Shown here: positions 1 through 8,900 of the stretch, one piece after another
Layout: every line of letters starts with the position of its first letter
How positions within the stretch are numbered: the first letter of the stretch is position 1
NCBI GenBank assembly: GCA_001275005.1
Contig: JWZX01002313.1
Location: 1 to 13,118 of the forward strand
DNA: 13,118 nt
Direction: 5' to 3'
Source of the DNA: Chrysochromulina tobinii
Taxonomy: Eukaryota; Haptophyta; Prymnesiales; Chrysochromulinaceae
The notes under the pieces: generated by a model
Database searches by the model: none
What the model was told of the DNA's origin: nothing
Seen by the model: only the letters and a program-made list of their open reading frames with translations
Position numbers and translations under genes: made by a program

Positions 1-357
1 TCAGCCCGCTCTCGAGAGGTCAGGTCTACTCGCCGGACCTCCTAAGCGGCATGCAAGGGTCCCTGGAGCCAAGGGCTCCGGTTCCCATACTGTGTTTTGT
101 CTACATGTACAGTCAGTTCACATGCGTGCATGCACATGCATGCACCGACGTTGAAGAGCTTAACGAACCTGCGATCCGATCAGTTAAAAGCGCGGTTGCA
201 CCAAGCGCGCCTGCAAGACATTGATATGCCGGTGTGCACGCGTGATGACGTGAATCTCGTGCTGCTTTCGGGTCTCGGCGTGCCCCATCCCGGTCGCCCC
301 GTCGACACAGTGAGTCGCCTTCGAGGTCGCCCGCTCATGGTCGCCATCGAGGTCGCC
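1..357. other. non-coding left edge, downstream of the glycosyltransferase
   Basis: No gene is supported here. The segment lies downstream of the glycosyltransferase stop codon (358-360, minus strand). It holds a small hairpin (ggagcc at 65-70 pairing with ggctcc at 74-79, loop of three), a 27-nt strictly alternating pyrimidine-purine stretch at 119-145, and two copies of tcgaggtcgccc (321-332 and 348-359), the second overlapping the stop codon. A plus-strand frame open from 97 to 639 runs antisense through the end of the glycosyltransferase and shows no domain. Confidence 0.5.
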
Positions 358-2739
358 CTAGGTGCTGCCTATCACCATCAAGTCGAGGAGATCGAGCACC
401 TCAGCCCAGCGCGTCCGATTGATCGCAATCTCCATTTGGGGGTCGGTGTAGGCGTACCGCGGGTTGCGCTTCGGGTCCCACTGCACGACGCCTGTCAGTG
501 GGTCCGGCCGGCCGTGGTTGACCCTGCGCTTGTCGTCGGGCCATACGCCATAGGTGACCCTCGCCCCAATGTACGGCAGTCCAGCGGCGACAAAGAGCGC
601 GGCGTAGCCAGCATTCTCAAACGTGTGTGCCCATCTTAGGTGACTCTCGCCAGCCCGGTTGCGCGTGAACTGATCGGAGAGCTCGACCGTGACCGAGGAG
701 GGGCGCAGGAAGAGGCTGTTGGCGAGGCTCGCGCCATGGTGCACGACGACCACGCGCGCACGAGCGTACAGTGCCGCCTGCTCGCAGAAGGTGAGTCCCC
801 TCATCTCGCGCGTGAGGATTTCCAAGGGCTTGCACTTGGGTGCGCCGCACCACGCGGTGCGGAAGCGGCGCTCGCGCAGGCTGCGAATCAGGTACGCTTC
901 GGTCTCGTTATACCAGCGGCGCGTGTCTGGCCGTTGGCCAGGTTCCTGGAGGGCACTGTCGCCGTGTCGCACCACGAGAAGGGCGTCCGCCACGCCATCG
1001 GGCGCGATGCCGCACCCGCTGTGCACCCTGCCACGGTACAGGTCTGTGCCGCGCCAGTCGCCAGCATAGATGAGTCCCTTTTGGAGGATGACGTCGAAGC
1101 ACACTGAGCGGGCTCGCCCCCACGCGGGGTTCTTGTGGAAAGATCCATTCGGCGAGCGCTGCGTGGCCTCGGGCCAGTGCGCGTTCTGGTTGAGGTACGT
1201 GATCGGAATGGATGGCTCGGCACCCTCCACCAGAATGTGGAGTGACGCGTTGCGATAAAGGAACGTGGGCTTCGCGAGCATGCTATTGGTTGAGATCGCG
1301 TCGTCCTGAACGAGCAGTGTGGAGACCTCGAAGGCCTGTGGCGTGCCTCGCAAGGCACGCTGCATCGCGAGCACGTGCGCGGCGAACATGAGATCTTTGG
1401 CCTGATGCCCGATGTTGACCTGCGCGTGCCTCTCTCCGAGGTAGATGGCGACCTGCGGGACTCGGAGATGTGGAGGCTCCACGCGCGTTGAGGTTAGGAA
1501 GGCCTTGCAGTACTTGAATGGCGGCGCCGCAGGCACAACCTCAGACCACTCGCTGCCTGCATCCGGCGCGAAGGCGCCCATCAACGGCGGGCGCCTCTCG
1601 CTGCACGACCAGTGGTTGACGCCCGGCAGATCGAACCTCGCCGGGCAGTGGAACCGGTTGGGATCGACGTCGCCCTGCGTCTCTCCCCAACGAAGGAGCG
1701 AGTCCTTGTACGGGTGGAGTCGCCGCCGAACCACGTAGTGTGGATTGGCGTCGAAGTAACTGCGTGTGGCGTTGATGAGAACCTCACGCAGCATGGCAGT
1801 TGGCAGACTTGCACTTGACAGGTTGAGCGGCTTCCACTCTCGCGGCAACTGCTGCTGCACGTTCGCTGGCTGCACGGCCATGGAGCGAAAGTCACCTAAG
1901 CGTTTGGTGCCGTGAAGGTCGCACGCTGCATACCAAGAGCAATCTTTATACTTGCGGCTGATCGAGACGAACTTGCACTGTGAGCACGCGCGGCAGCGCT
2001 GAGTGCACTCGGCCGTCACCGTCTGCCAGGTGCGGAACACAAAATGGTTGAGCTTGAGACTGCCAAAGTCGCCTACGGCACAGTCGCCGCTCTGCCCGTC
2101 TGTTGTCTTGCCGCAATGACCGTCCGCGTACGCGCCGGCCCGAGAAAGCATGAGCTTGTCGTCCTGCATCACTTCGCCCCCATCGCCCATCATCCCCCAA
2201 CTCCTTGCCCTCCTCGCCCACACCCGACGCTGCTCATTCGTGAAATCGACAGGTTGAATCACTGCCCCAGCGCGCTGAAGAAAGTCGCATGGTTCCACGC
2301 CGCTCATGCAAGCAGACCGATTCTGCTTTGGGCAGTTGTCAAATGTGCTGTGCGTGCGCCTCAGAGTGTGCGAAAGCCACAGGCCGTTGGACCGACTCGT
2401 CCCAGACTGTTTGTAGAAGAACTCATTCTCTCGTGGCCGTTGGCGATCGATGCACACGCGCGACGTGGCGATTGCATGCAGGTGTGGCAGGGCCTGCGAA
2501 CGGGATGGTCCCTCAGCTGCAGCGAGTTCAATCAGAGCGAGCAGGTCGCTAATAGCATCAAAATCTCGTATCTTCTTCGCTTTGAACCACGTGGGCGCTA
2601 GCATGACAGCCTTCATTCTGGGTGCCTTCTTTTTACGCGCCTCCATCTCACGGGTCGAGTTTCGACGAGGCATCGCAAAGCGCACGCAAACACCCGCAAC
2701 TAGACGTTTAGCAACAAAAACCGAACACTCACGGCGCAT
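358..2739 (-). CDS. GT61/DUF563-like glycosyltransferase with N-terminal Cys-rich domain
   Basis: A 793-codon frame read right to left. The C-terminal half resembles the GT61/DUF563 family, whose members transfer sugars such as xylose, arabinose or GlcNAc to glycans or proteins, usually in the Golgi or ER. The best signature is VVVVHHGASLANSLFLRP at residues 663-680, matching the family's HGA...N..F.P pattern; it is followed by VTVEL (683-687). A second conserved-looking block is N442-IGH-QAKDLMF with a following AAHVL (to 457). Residues 209-273 form a Cys-rich, PAN/apple-like module (C209, C220, C245, C249, C252, C255, C267, C273) with CKFVSIS and CSWYAAC. No signal peptide or membrane anchor is visible, so the first exon may be missing or the start misplaced. 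The first ATG (2739) has a weak context, while Met23 has G at -3. Residues 1-170 look less protein-like. A G-rich 60-nt stretch (2164-2223) could be an in-frame intron (GT...AG). Acceptor and donor sugar are unknown. The family call is fairly secure; the N-terminus is not. Confidence 0.75.
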   Translation of the reverse strand: MRRECSVFVAKRLVAGVCVRFAMPRRNSTREMEARKKKAPRMKAVMLAPTWFKAKKIRDFDAISDLLALIELAAAEGPSRSQALPHLHAIATSRVCIDRQRPRENEFFYKQSGTSRSNGLWLSHTLRRTHSTFDNCPKQNRSACMSGVEPCDFLQRAGAVIQPVDFTNEQRRVWARRARSWGMMGDGGEVMQDDKLMLSRAGAYADGHCGKTTDGQSGDCAVGDFGSLKLNHFVFRTWQTVTAECTQRCRACSQCKFVSISRKYKDCSWYAACDLHGTKRLGDFRSMAVQPANVQQQLPREWKPLNLSSASLPTAMLREVLINATRSYFDANPHYVVRRRLHPYKDSLLRWGETQGDVDPNRFHCPARFDLPGVNHWSCSERRPPLMGAFAPDAGSEWSEVVPAAPPFKYCKAFLTSTRVEPPHLRVPQVAIYLGERHAQVNIGHQAKDLMFAAHVLAMQRALRGTPQAFEVSTLLVQDDAISTNSMLAKPTFLYRNASLHILVEGAEPSIPITYLNQNAHWPEATQRSPNGSFHKNPAWGRARSVCFDVILQKGLIYAGDWRGTDLYRGRVHSGCGIAPDGVADALLVVRHGDSALQEPGQRPDTRRWYNETEAYLIRSLRERRFRTAWCGAPKCKPLEILTREMRGLTFCEQAALYARARVVVVHHGASLANSLFLRPSSVTVELSDQFTRNRAGESHLRWAHTFENAGYAALFVAAGLPYIGARVTYGVWPDDKRRVNHGRPDPLTGVVQWDPKRNPRYAYTDPQMEIAINRTRWAEVLDLLDLMVIGST

Positions 2740-3157
2740 GCATTCTTATCTTCCGGGCCTAAGCTTGTGACCGTCCCCTACCGAAATTCTTCGTGTTTCG
2801 GTTAGCGGAAGAGATCACCGCGTGAAGGGACAGTAGTATAGCGGTCCTAGTTACCGGGTGTCATCACACTGATGTACCCCGGACCGTATAGGCCGTTATA
2901 CTTGTGGGGGTGGCTCGTAGGGAGGTTGCAAACGAACCGCCCTCTGCCAAGGGGGGGTTCGCTAGCCGCCCGATGGTCGCCCGCCTCGTTAGGTACGGTC
3001 CGGTGAGACAAAACAAACTTTTCTATAGCGGTCCTAGTCGAGATGTTTTCAGTACAGCAACTCTTACAGGGGGCGACGCCACACAGCGGACACGGCGCAC
3101 ACTCACAACCTGGAGCGCTTCTCCGCTCCTCACCGGCGCCGTCGCTCGCGTATGCAG
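2740..3157. other. spacer between two minus-strand genes, rich in inverted repeats
   Basis: These 418 bases separate the start of the glycosyltransferase from the stop of the 2OG oxygenase, so they should hold the promoter and 5' leader of the former and the 3' end of the latter. No convincing coding frame is seen. The region contains a 7-bp stem (accgaaa 2780-2786 with tttcggt 2796-2802), a 29-nt imperfect palindrome (2854-2882), a hairpin at 2933-2961, and the 15-bp direct repeats described in a separate entry. Confidence 0.5.
2837..3038. mobile_element. candidate small non-autonomous element bounded by 15-bp direct repeats
   Basis: The sequence tatagcggtcctagt occurs twice, at 2837-2851 and 3024-3038, 187 bases apart. 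Inside the pair lies a 10-bp inverted repeat: ccggaccgta at 2879-2888 and tacggtccgg at 2994-3003. There are also two internal hairpins: ccggg/cccgg plus catca/tgatg around 2868, and cgaaccgccc with its near-complement at 2933-2961 (one mismatch, 9-nt loop). Direct repeats flanking inverted repeats with no coding capacity fit a MITE-like insertion with target duplication, but the inverted repeats are short and not at the very ends. A hairpin-bearing untranslated region is the main alternative. Confidence 0.3.
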
Positions 3158-4120
3158 TCATTCGGGCGGTCCAGCCTGGGATGGTATGGATAGACACTCG
3201 CCCTCACCCAAGACCAGCAGATCGGCCGCATCGAGCCGGCGCTTCGCCCGGATCTCTCTCAGCCGATCCAACCGAGCGTCGCGAGGCTCTCCCGGCTGGG
3301 GCACGTAAAGTGCCTTCGAGCGCGTTGGCGCGCCCGGGCGAGGTGGCGTGAGGTAGTAGAGTGCGAGGCTGTTTCGTCGCACATCGGACGGGCACGTGAG
3401 CGGGCGCGGGAAGCCGTGGAATGACGGAGCCGTCGTCGAGAAGAGGACGGCGCGGTTGAAGGCTGGCAGTACAGCTGCACTCACCTCGCCCGGCATCGGT
3501 GCGTCGTCGTCGTTTCCGCCGACGGCCCCGCGCAACTCGAGCGCGCCGCCGTACGTTGACTCCCACGGCGTGTCGGGGGACGGGAGGTACACGATCAAGT
3601 TGAAGCGCCGCTCGAGCCCCGACACGGGGTGCAACGAGTAGTCCAGGTGAATGTCGAGCTTGTCACCGACGCCGTGCGAGTGCAGGCCACCACCGTGACA
3701 GTACGGGTCGGCCTGCAGCAGCTCGTCTTCGGCGAGCCCGGTGATGCGGCGCACCGCATCGACGAGCGACGGCCCACAGAGTGCACACACTGCGGTAGCA
3801 TGGGCAGCGGGCATGTGACGGATATCGTTGCACGCCCGCTTGCGCTCTAGCGGATTGTCGTACACATGCCAGATCGCCGCGTCTGGCCCGGGGAAGCTCC
3901 CAGCGAGCGCACGTGCCATTGGCTCTGCAAAGAAGTCATCGATGACTACGTGCGGCACGGCGCCGGAATCAGCAAAGCGTGCAGCGAGAGTGGATGCAGT
4001 GTGGATCCAGCTGCCTAGCATCGAGACGAGAGCGGGTGGGTCGTTGCCGATCGCCGCCTCGGGAATGATGCGCTCGGCCTCGTTGTTGCTCGCGGCGGAG
4101 GCACATGATGTTGCCGCCAT
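3158..4120 (-). CDS. 2-oxoglutarate/Fe(II)-dependent oxygenase (2OG-FeII_Oxy_3-like)
   Basis: A 320-aa complete protein. The fold is that of the prolyl-4-hydroxylase-like 2OG-Fe(II) oxygenases, which use 2-oxoglutarate, O2 and Fe(II) to hydroxylate a protein or small-molecule substrate. The iron ligands are all visible: H158 and D160 in LDIHLDYS, and distal H235 in SFHGFPRP. R249 (or R248), 13-14 residues after the distal His, is placed to bind the 2-oxoglutarate carboxylate. Further family marks are the HxH just ahead of the core (GGGLHSHG, about 143-150), RRFNLIVYL (171-179) and a W...YGGALEL stretch (186-197) typical of this subgroup. Residues 56-62 (PHVVIDD) start the domain; the last 50 residues are basic and probably disordered. 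No signal peptide is seen, so cytosol or nucleus is likely. The ATG at 4120 is the first in frame, with G at +4. It faces the eIF3k gene across 162 bases. The substrate cannot be told. Confidence 0.85.
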   Translation of the reverse strand: MAATSCASAASNNEAERIIPEAAIGNDPPALVSMLGSWIHTASTLAARFADSGAVPHVVIDDFFAEPMARALAGSFPGPDAAIWHVYDNPLERKRACNDIRHMPAAHATAVCALCGPSLVDAVRRITGLAEDELLQADPYCHGGGLHSHGVGDKLDIHLDYSLHPVSGLERRFNLIVYLPSPDTPWESTYGGALELRGAVGGNDDDAPMPGEVSAAVLPAFNRAVLFSTTAPSFHGFPRPLTCPSDVRRNSLALYYLTPPRPGAPTRSKALYVPQPGEPRDARLDRLREIRAKRRLDAADLLVLGEGECLSIPSQAGPPE

Positions 4121-4282
4121 GGAGAGTCGCCTCGCGACACGAAAAGCGAGCGCTCATGATCTCAAACGCGCGGCGGCCGGTTCCGATCGATGCCCTCGTT
4201 GTGTCTTGTCGGTTCGTACTGCTCACTTGGCATTCATAGGTGAATCGCTGTGAAGAGTTGGCGTCACGTGACTCACCTGGAA
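4121..4282. promoter_or_regulatory. divergent promoter between 2OG oxygenase and eIF3k
   Basis: The start codons of two divergent genes, the oxygenase (4120, minus) and eIF3k (4283, plus), are only 162 bases apart, so both 5' leaders and core promoters must lie here or reach into the genes. I see no TATA box in a sensible position. A cacgtg E-box-like hexamer lies at 4265-4270, just upstream of the eIF3k ATG. The regulatory role is inferred from gene orientation. Confidence 0.5.
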
Positions 4283-4948
4283 ATGGCGCCTCCCGGAAAT
4301 GGGCTCGACCCCGCGTGGACCGCGAAGCGCTTCGATGCGGCCATCCTGCCGCAGCTCGAGGCGCACGTCGACGCGCAGTGCACATCGCAGTCTTACGACC
4401 TCGAACCCAACCTTGCCGTGCTCAAGCTCTACCAGTTTCACCCCGAGGCGCTCAAGGTGCCAGTTGTGGCCAAGATCCTGGTCAAGGCGCTGATGAATCT
4501 GCCCGAGACGGACTTCCTCGCGTGCACGTACCTCATCCCCGAGCGCGTCCTCGACCAGGATCCGATTAAGGCCATCGTCGGCGTCGCTGCGCAGCTGGAG
4601 CGATGCAGCTTCCGCGAGGTGTGGGAGGTGCTTTCACCGCTGCGAGAAGAGGTGCTCAACGCGACTCCCGGCTTCGACGACGCCGTGCGCGCTTTCGTCC
4701 TCAAAACATTTGAGATTACCTACCAGTCCGTGCCGAAGGCGCACCTGCGCGCCTCACTCGGCTATGCCGAGGCCGATGCTGCGTTCGTGGCGCTTGTAGC
4801 CAAGCGCGGCTGGACGATCGACGGCGACGCCGTCAAGATCGCGCTCAACGCGGACAACACGGCGAAGCCCAAACGCGTCGACGACAGCGGCCCAATGGAC
4901 GTTTCGCAGATGACTAAAATCCTCGCGAGCGTGGCCGCGTCCAGCTGA
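4283..4948 (+). CDS. EIF3K: eukaryotic translation initiation factor 3 subunit K (eIF3k)
   Basis: A 221-aa protein, almost the length of the human subunit (218 aa). eIF3k is one of the PCI-type subunits of the eIF3 complex, which binds the 40S ribosomal subunit in the cytoplasm and helps recruit mRNA and initiator tRNA; eIF3k packs beside eIF3l and is often dispensable. The family signature YDLEPNLAVLKLYQF is at residues 38-52, followed by the helical HAM part (KILVKALMNLPETDF, 64-78) and the winged-helix part (about 130-190, with FDDAVRAFV and ITYQ). The C-terminus ends in a short helix (MTKILASVAASS) as in other eukaryotes. The frame is open up to a GTG at 4250, but the first ATG is at 4283 with G at -3 and G at +4, so I start there. 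No intron is needed to read the whole domain. The identification is the firmest in the window. Confidence 0.95.
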   Translation: MAPPGNGLDPAWTAKRFDAAILPQLEAHVDAQCTSQSYDLEPNLAVLKLYQFHPEALKVPVVAKILVKALMNLPETDFLACTYLIPERVLDQDPIKAIVGVAAQLERCSFREVWEVLSPLREEVLNATPGFDDAVRAFVLKTFEITYQSVPKAHLRASLGYAEADAAFVALVAKRGWTIDGDAVKIALNADNTAKPKRVDDSGPMDVSQMTKILASVAASS

Positions 4949-5986
4949 GCGGATCACACAGACAGCCGAAACCTCTCCACGTGAACCCGGATGGCACATG
5001 CATTGTACATGGGCCGCCTTGTGTTAGCCTTGATTGAGTTTGAATGGTACCATGCGGCTATGCTCTGCAAGAAACTACGGTGACACACGCGCGTACGCAC
5101 TTGTCGACATTCCAAACGAGGCCAATGTTAATGTATCAGTCCGTAGGCCTAAGGCGAAGAGACAGGACTCAGCGCGCTAAAGCGTGAACTATTGTGCTGT
5201 GCGCCCGGCCATGGGCTCGACCGTTTTGCGTGGTTCCATGCACGGAAGGAAGCACAATGTGAAGCTCATCATCGAAGCAGTGCCAAGAATGGAAAAGCAT
5301 CGCCCAACGTCTTTCACAAACCCTCCCGTGGCACGTGCCATGTTCATCCAGCTCGCTAATATGAGCTTGAGCGGTTGGCTGACCAGTTCATCGTGTTGAG
5401 CTTGCGGTGTGGCTCGCTGTGGCGGCATAAGCGAAAATTCCTCTTGGGCGGACCACCTTAGACGCGAACCTGAAAAGTGGATTTCTCGATCCTTCCTTGC
5501 AACAAAGTTTCGAAGTGCTAGGGTTCGTCAGAACTTTTTGCAAGCTGAACGTGGCTTGTGGCGCGTTAACGTTCACACAGTGCAATGTGCACATGGAGCC
5601 TTGCGAGCTCACCAGCCCGTGCCATCGCTTCCGCACGCGTACACGAACAACGATCAAAATTTATCACATTTTTCAGGCATCGAGCACGTTGAACGTCAAC
5701 GGGTGTTGGGTGTACCCGACCGTACATGTTCAGCTAGATGCTAGTGTATAGAGCAAGTGAGGTTTTTCATCGCGCGGTTAATCATCATGCGCGCGCAGTT
5801 GACCCCTCAGGTCCCGCACGATTCGCGACACTATAATCTGCAATTCATGTCGAACCTGCTCGTGCAGCGTACCGGTGGCCCGTGAGGCCGCAGCGTGCAC
5901 GCCCCTTTCCGCAAGAGGTGGACGTATTCGTACACGTGCATGCCATCACGACCGCACATGCCAACGACCACCCGTGTGGCGCACTG
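4949..5986. other. about 1 kb with no supported gene
   Basis: This space lies between the convergent 3' ends of eIF3k (plus) and the large minus-strand gene. Base composition falls noticeably compared with the flanking genes and several short frames are open on both strands (for example 5409-5744 plus and 5388-5657 minus), but none shows a recognisable motif. A GC-only hairpin (cgcgcg 5771-5776 with 5790-5795) lies about 190 bases past the stop of the large gene. I see no tRNA or rRNA. Confidence 0.5.
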
Positions 5987-8900
5987 TCACGCCGATGTCT
6001 CTGCCGCCGACCCAGGGTGCTGGGCAAGGGCGGGATCCTCATCGGGTTCCCCACTCGGGCCCTCATCATCCGACGTCGCCTTCGTTCGCTTGGGCCCCGG
6101 CAGGCTCTTCTTGGAGCAGGTGCGGAAGAAGAAGGCGATCTTCAGATGCTCCTTGGGCGAGACCGGCGCAACGGAAGCGTGGTAGAGACGCGCGCGGAAG
6201 AGGCCGGCGGCGCCTGCCTGCGCCTTGTAGTAAAAGTGGGGAGCGGCACCCACGACGCGCATAGCCGACGGCGCATCGTTCGGCGCGTCCGGCGTGAGCT
6301 TGACAACGACAGTGTACTCGATGAAGTCAAAGTCCTCCGTGTCCTGGTGCACGTCGAAGCCGGTAGACTTGAGCGTGTGCGGCCCTTGGCGCAGACCGTG
6401 AGCGTAGAAGAGCTCGACGGCCTGGCTCGTCTCGGCCTGCAGCCACTCGGTCAGGGCGTGTTCCATCTCGACGAAACCCGGAAGATGGGCGCGCACCGAC
6501 GGGAGCATCGCATGCGAGAAGAGAAGGGTGTGAAGCCGCTGCTGGTCGGCGTCGTGCGTGCTCAGGGTCTTGCCATACGTCGCCCAGCCGTACACCTTTC
6601 GCCCATCGTCGAGCGGCAGCACGCCGTCCTGCCACCTGTGGAAGAGGAACTGGGCACAGCGCGTGGCCTCTGCCGGCGGCACCACCCAGCCTGTGCACAC
6701 CACTGCACTCGGGTGCCCCGAGCCTGGGTGCAGCAGAGGCTCGAGCTCCATGTTGAAGGCCGCCTGCTGCCTGTGCACGTACGCGGCCAGCATGGGCTCT
6801 GGCAGCCGGTCGCGCGTGACCCAGGTCGCCTGGTGCTCGAGGCGCCCGCACCAGTGGACGAGCCAGCGCGTACGATCGTCGAGCTCGCCGTTATCCTTGA
6901 GGATGGTCTGCGGCACGAGATTGTGCACCTCGGCCTCCTCGTCGCCTTGGCCGCTCCCCTCCTCCCCCTGGCCCTCGTCCTCGTCCTCGTCCTCAACATC
7001 ATCCTCGTCCTCAGCCGACCGGACCGCGCGCGCCCGACTCGGCGCGCTCGAGCGCCAATCCGCATACGCGACGGCGGCCTCAACCGCCGTGCTGAACTGG
7101 CCCAGGCTGACGGGCTCGCCTTGCGCGAACGCCTTGGCCTCGTACAGGCCGTTCTTGACGACTTTGAACACGCCCACGTAGCCGGACTCGTTGCGGGGGC
7201 TCAGATGCAGCGGCCGGCCGGCCGCCGCCTTGACTACCTTGGCGGCCGTCTTGCTCCGTCCGAGCAGCTTGCACAGGTACGTGAGGGCCTTCCCCGCTGA
7301 GTGGCCCGTGCGCAAGAGCGCCTCGGCGGCGAGCGCCTTGCTCACACTCATGCTCTCTCGTAGCGCGTCCACTTTGGTCCGATCGACGACTCGCGAGTGG
7401 TCGAGGTCGAGCAGCCCGCGCGCAAGGATCTCCTCCTTGATGCGCACTGCGCGCTGGAGGGTAGGCAACATCCCCTTTTGACCGGGCCACACGTCCTCGA
7501 CAGTGACGAGTCTCGCGTCGCGGCATAGACGGAGAGCGACGGCGATGTTAGCCAGGGTCGTCTCCGGCTTGGAGGACGAGCCGCCCAAGGTGGTTCCCGT
7601 CTGCAAGAGCAGCTGCAGATTATGGCATGTGTGCTCCTCCTGCGCCGATTGGAACTCGCCTCGCCCCCTCGCAGCCAGCAGCGTGTCGAGCGGCGGCAGA
7701 CTGGCGAACAGCACGCGAAGCTCCTTGACGTACTTGATCTGCGAGTCGGCGACGCCATTCCACGCGCACACGGCGCGGTGGTTGAGCTGCTTCCAATGCA
7801 GATCGCGCGTCTCGGCCGTGAGCAGCTCGGCGGCCGCACGGAAGCAGCGAGCGTTGGGCAGGTGAGCGGCGCTACGCCGCTTCCAACGTGCCATCGTGAT
7901 CGCCTGCAGCTCGGCGAGCAGCTCGTCGCCGATCGGTGTCGCCTGCGTCTGTGGCAGGCGCACCTCATCCTGCACCTGCGCCACCTCTGGCTCGATGGCG
8001 CTCACGAGGACGGGCGGTTCGCCCAGAACGGCGCGTACGCAGTTGACGCACGTGAGCATCTCGTCGACATCCTCGGGCACGCCGTGCCGGACGATGGCCA
8101 TAGCACACATGCCAGGGCGTGGCACGGCGCAGCCCGAGAAGCGCACTGCCTCGCGCAAGCGCTCGATCGCCTCTGTGGGCACGATCGCGTCGATGGGCTC
8201 CTCGAGGGTCTCCATCTTCTTCTTGACCTTCATGACCGAGTCCACAAAGTGCTTCGGGTCGCTTGGATGCTCCGCGCGTCGGCGGCAACCCGCCGTGTGC
8301 AGGTCGAGACGCGCGATCTCGTCGATCTCGTCGTCTGCGAGCATGCTCTGGCCTGGGGCCGCGTCGCCGGCCGATGCCGCGCGCTGGCGCTCGTGGTAGA
8401 GGACGTCGAGCGCCACGCTGATGTGCATCGGGTTGGGCACGGTCGAACCAAACGTGAGCCGAAGCTGCAGGCTTGAGATCAGCTCCGGCGGGTAGGGCGG
8501 CGGCGGCTCCGAGAGCAGCTCCTCCGTCGGCATGCCCAAGAGCAGCTTCGTGCGCAGCTTGGTGCGAAGGTCGCGCACATGGTCGTGGTACGGCACGAAG
8601 TTGGGGACGCCGTGTCGGGCGCACAGAGCGCTCATGTCGCAGTGCCCGAGGGTATGGAACTCGACGGCCGCGCCGATCATGTTCAGGGCGGCCTCGCCGA
8701 CGAGCGCCCCTCGGGGGCGGGACACGGGGCCAAGACGCGTCTGCAACGCACGGAGCCATGCCTCGTCTTTCCAAGGATCAAGTGCGGGGATGGGGGCACG
8801 TGGAGCGCTCGCCTCCAAGGAAAGCGAGCGCTCGGAGGAAAGCGAGGGAGCCTCGACCATCGCCGCGTCTGCTGCCGAAGAAGAGCTCGACCCCGCGGCG

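Noticed and set aside
97-639. Plus-strand frame of 180 codons at the left edge
   Set aside because: It overlaps the 3' end of the glycosyltransferase in antisense and shows no motif.
640-1107. Plus-strand frames overlapping the catalytic part of the glycosyltransferase
   Set aside because: Antisense shadows of a well supported coding frame.
2837-2851. Similarity of the 15-bp direct repeat to the conserved 23S rRNA segment around the I-CeuI site (ctataacggtcctaag)
   Set aside because: Only about a dozen bases match and the flanks have no rRNA similarity, so this is probably chance.
5409-5751. Two overlapping plus-strand frames (111 and 84 codons) in the gene-poor kilobase
   Set aside because: Short, overlapping in different frames, no motif and no strong start context.
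6122-6361. Assigning the C-terminal domain to the TET/JBP or AlkB families
   Set aside because: Only the generic H-x-D...H...K pattern is visible; no family-specific signature of either group was recognised.
5882-7300. Long plus-strand frame of 472 codons
   Set aside because: It lies antisense to the oxygenase, chromo and AP2 parts of the large gene, is full of Arg/Leu/Val runs and has no domain. High GC content makes such shadow frames common.
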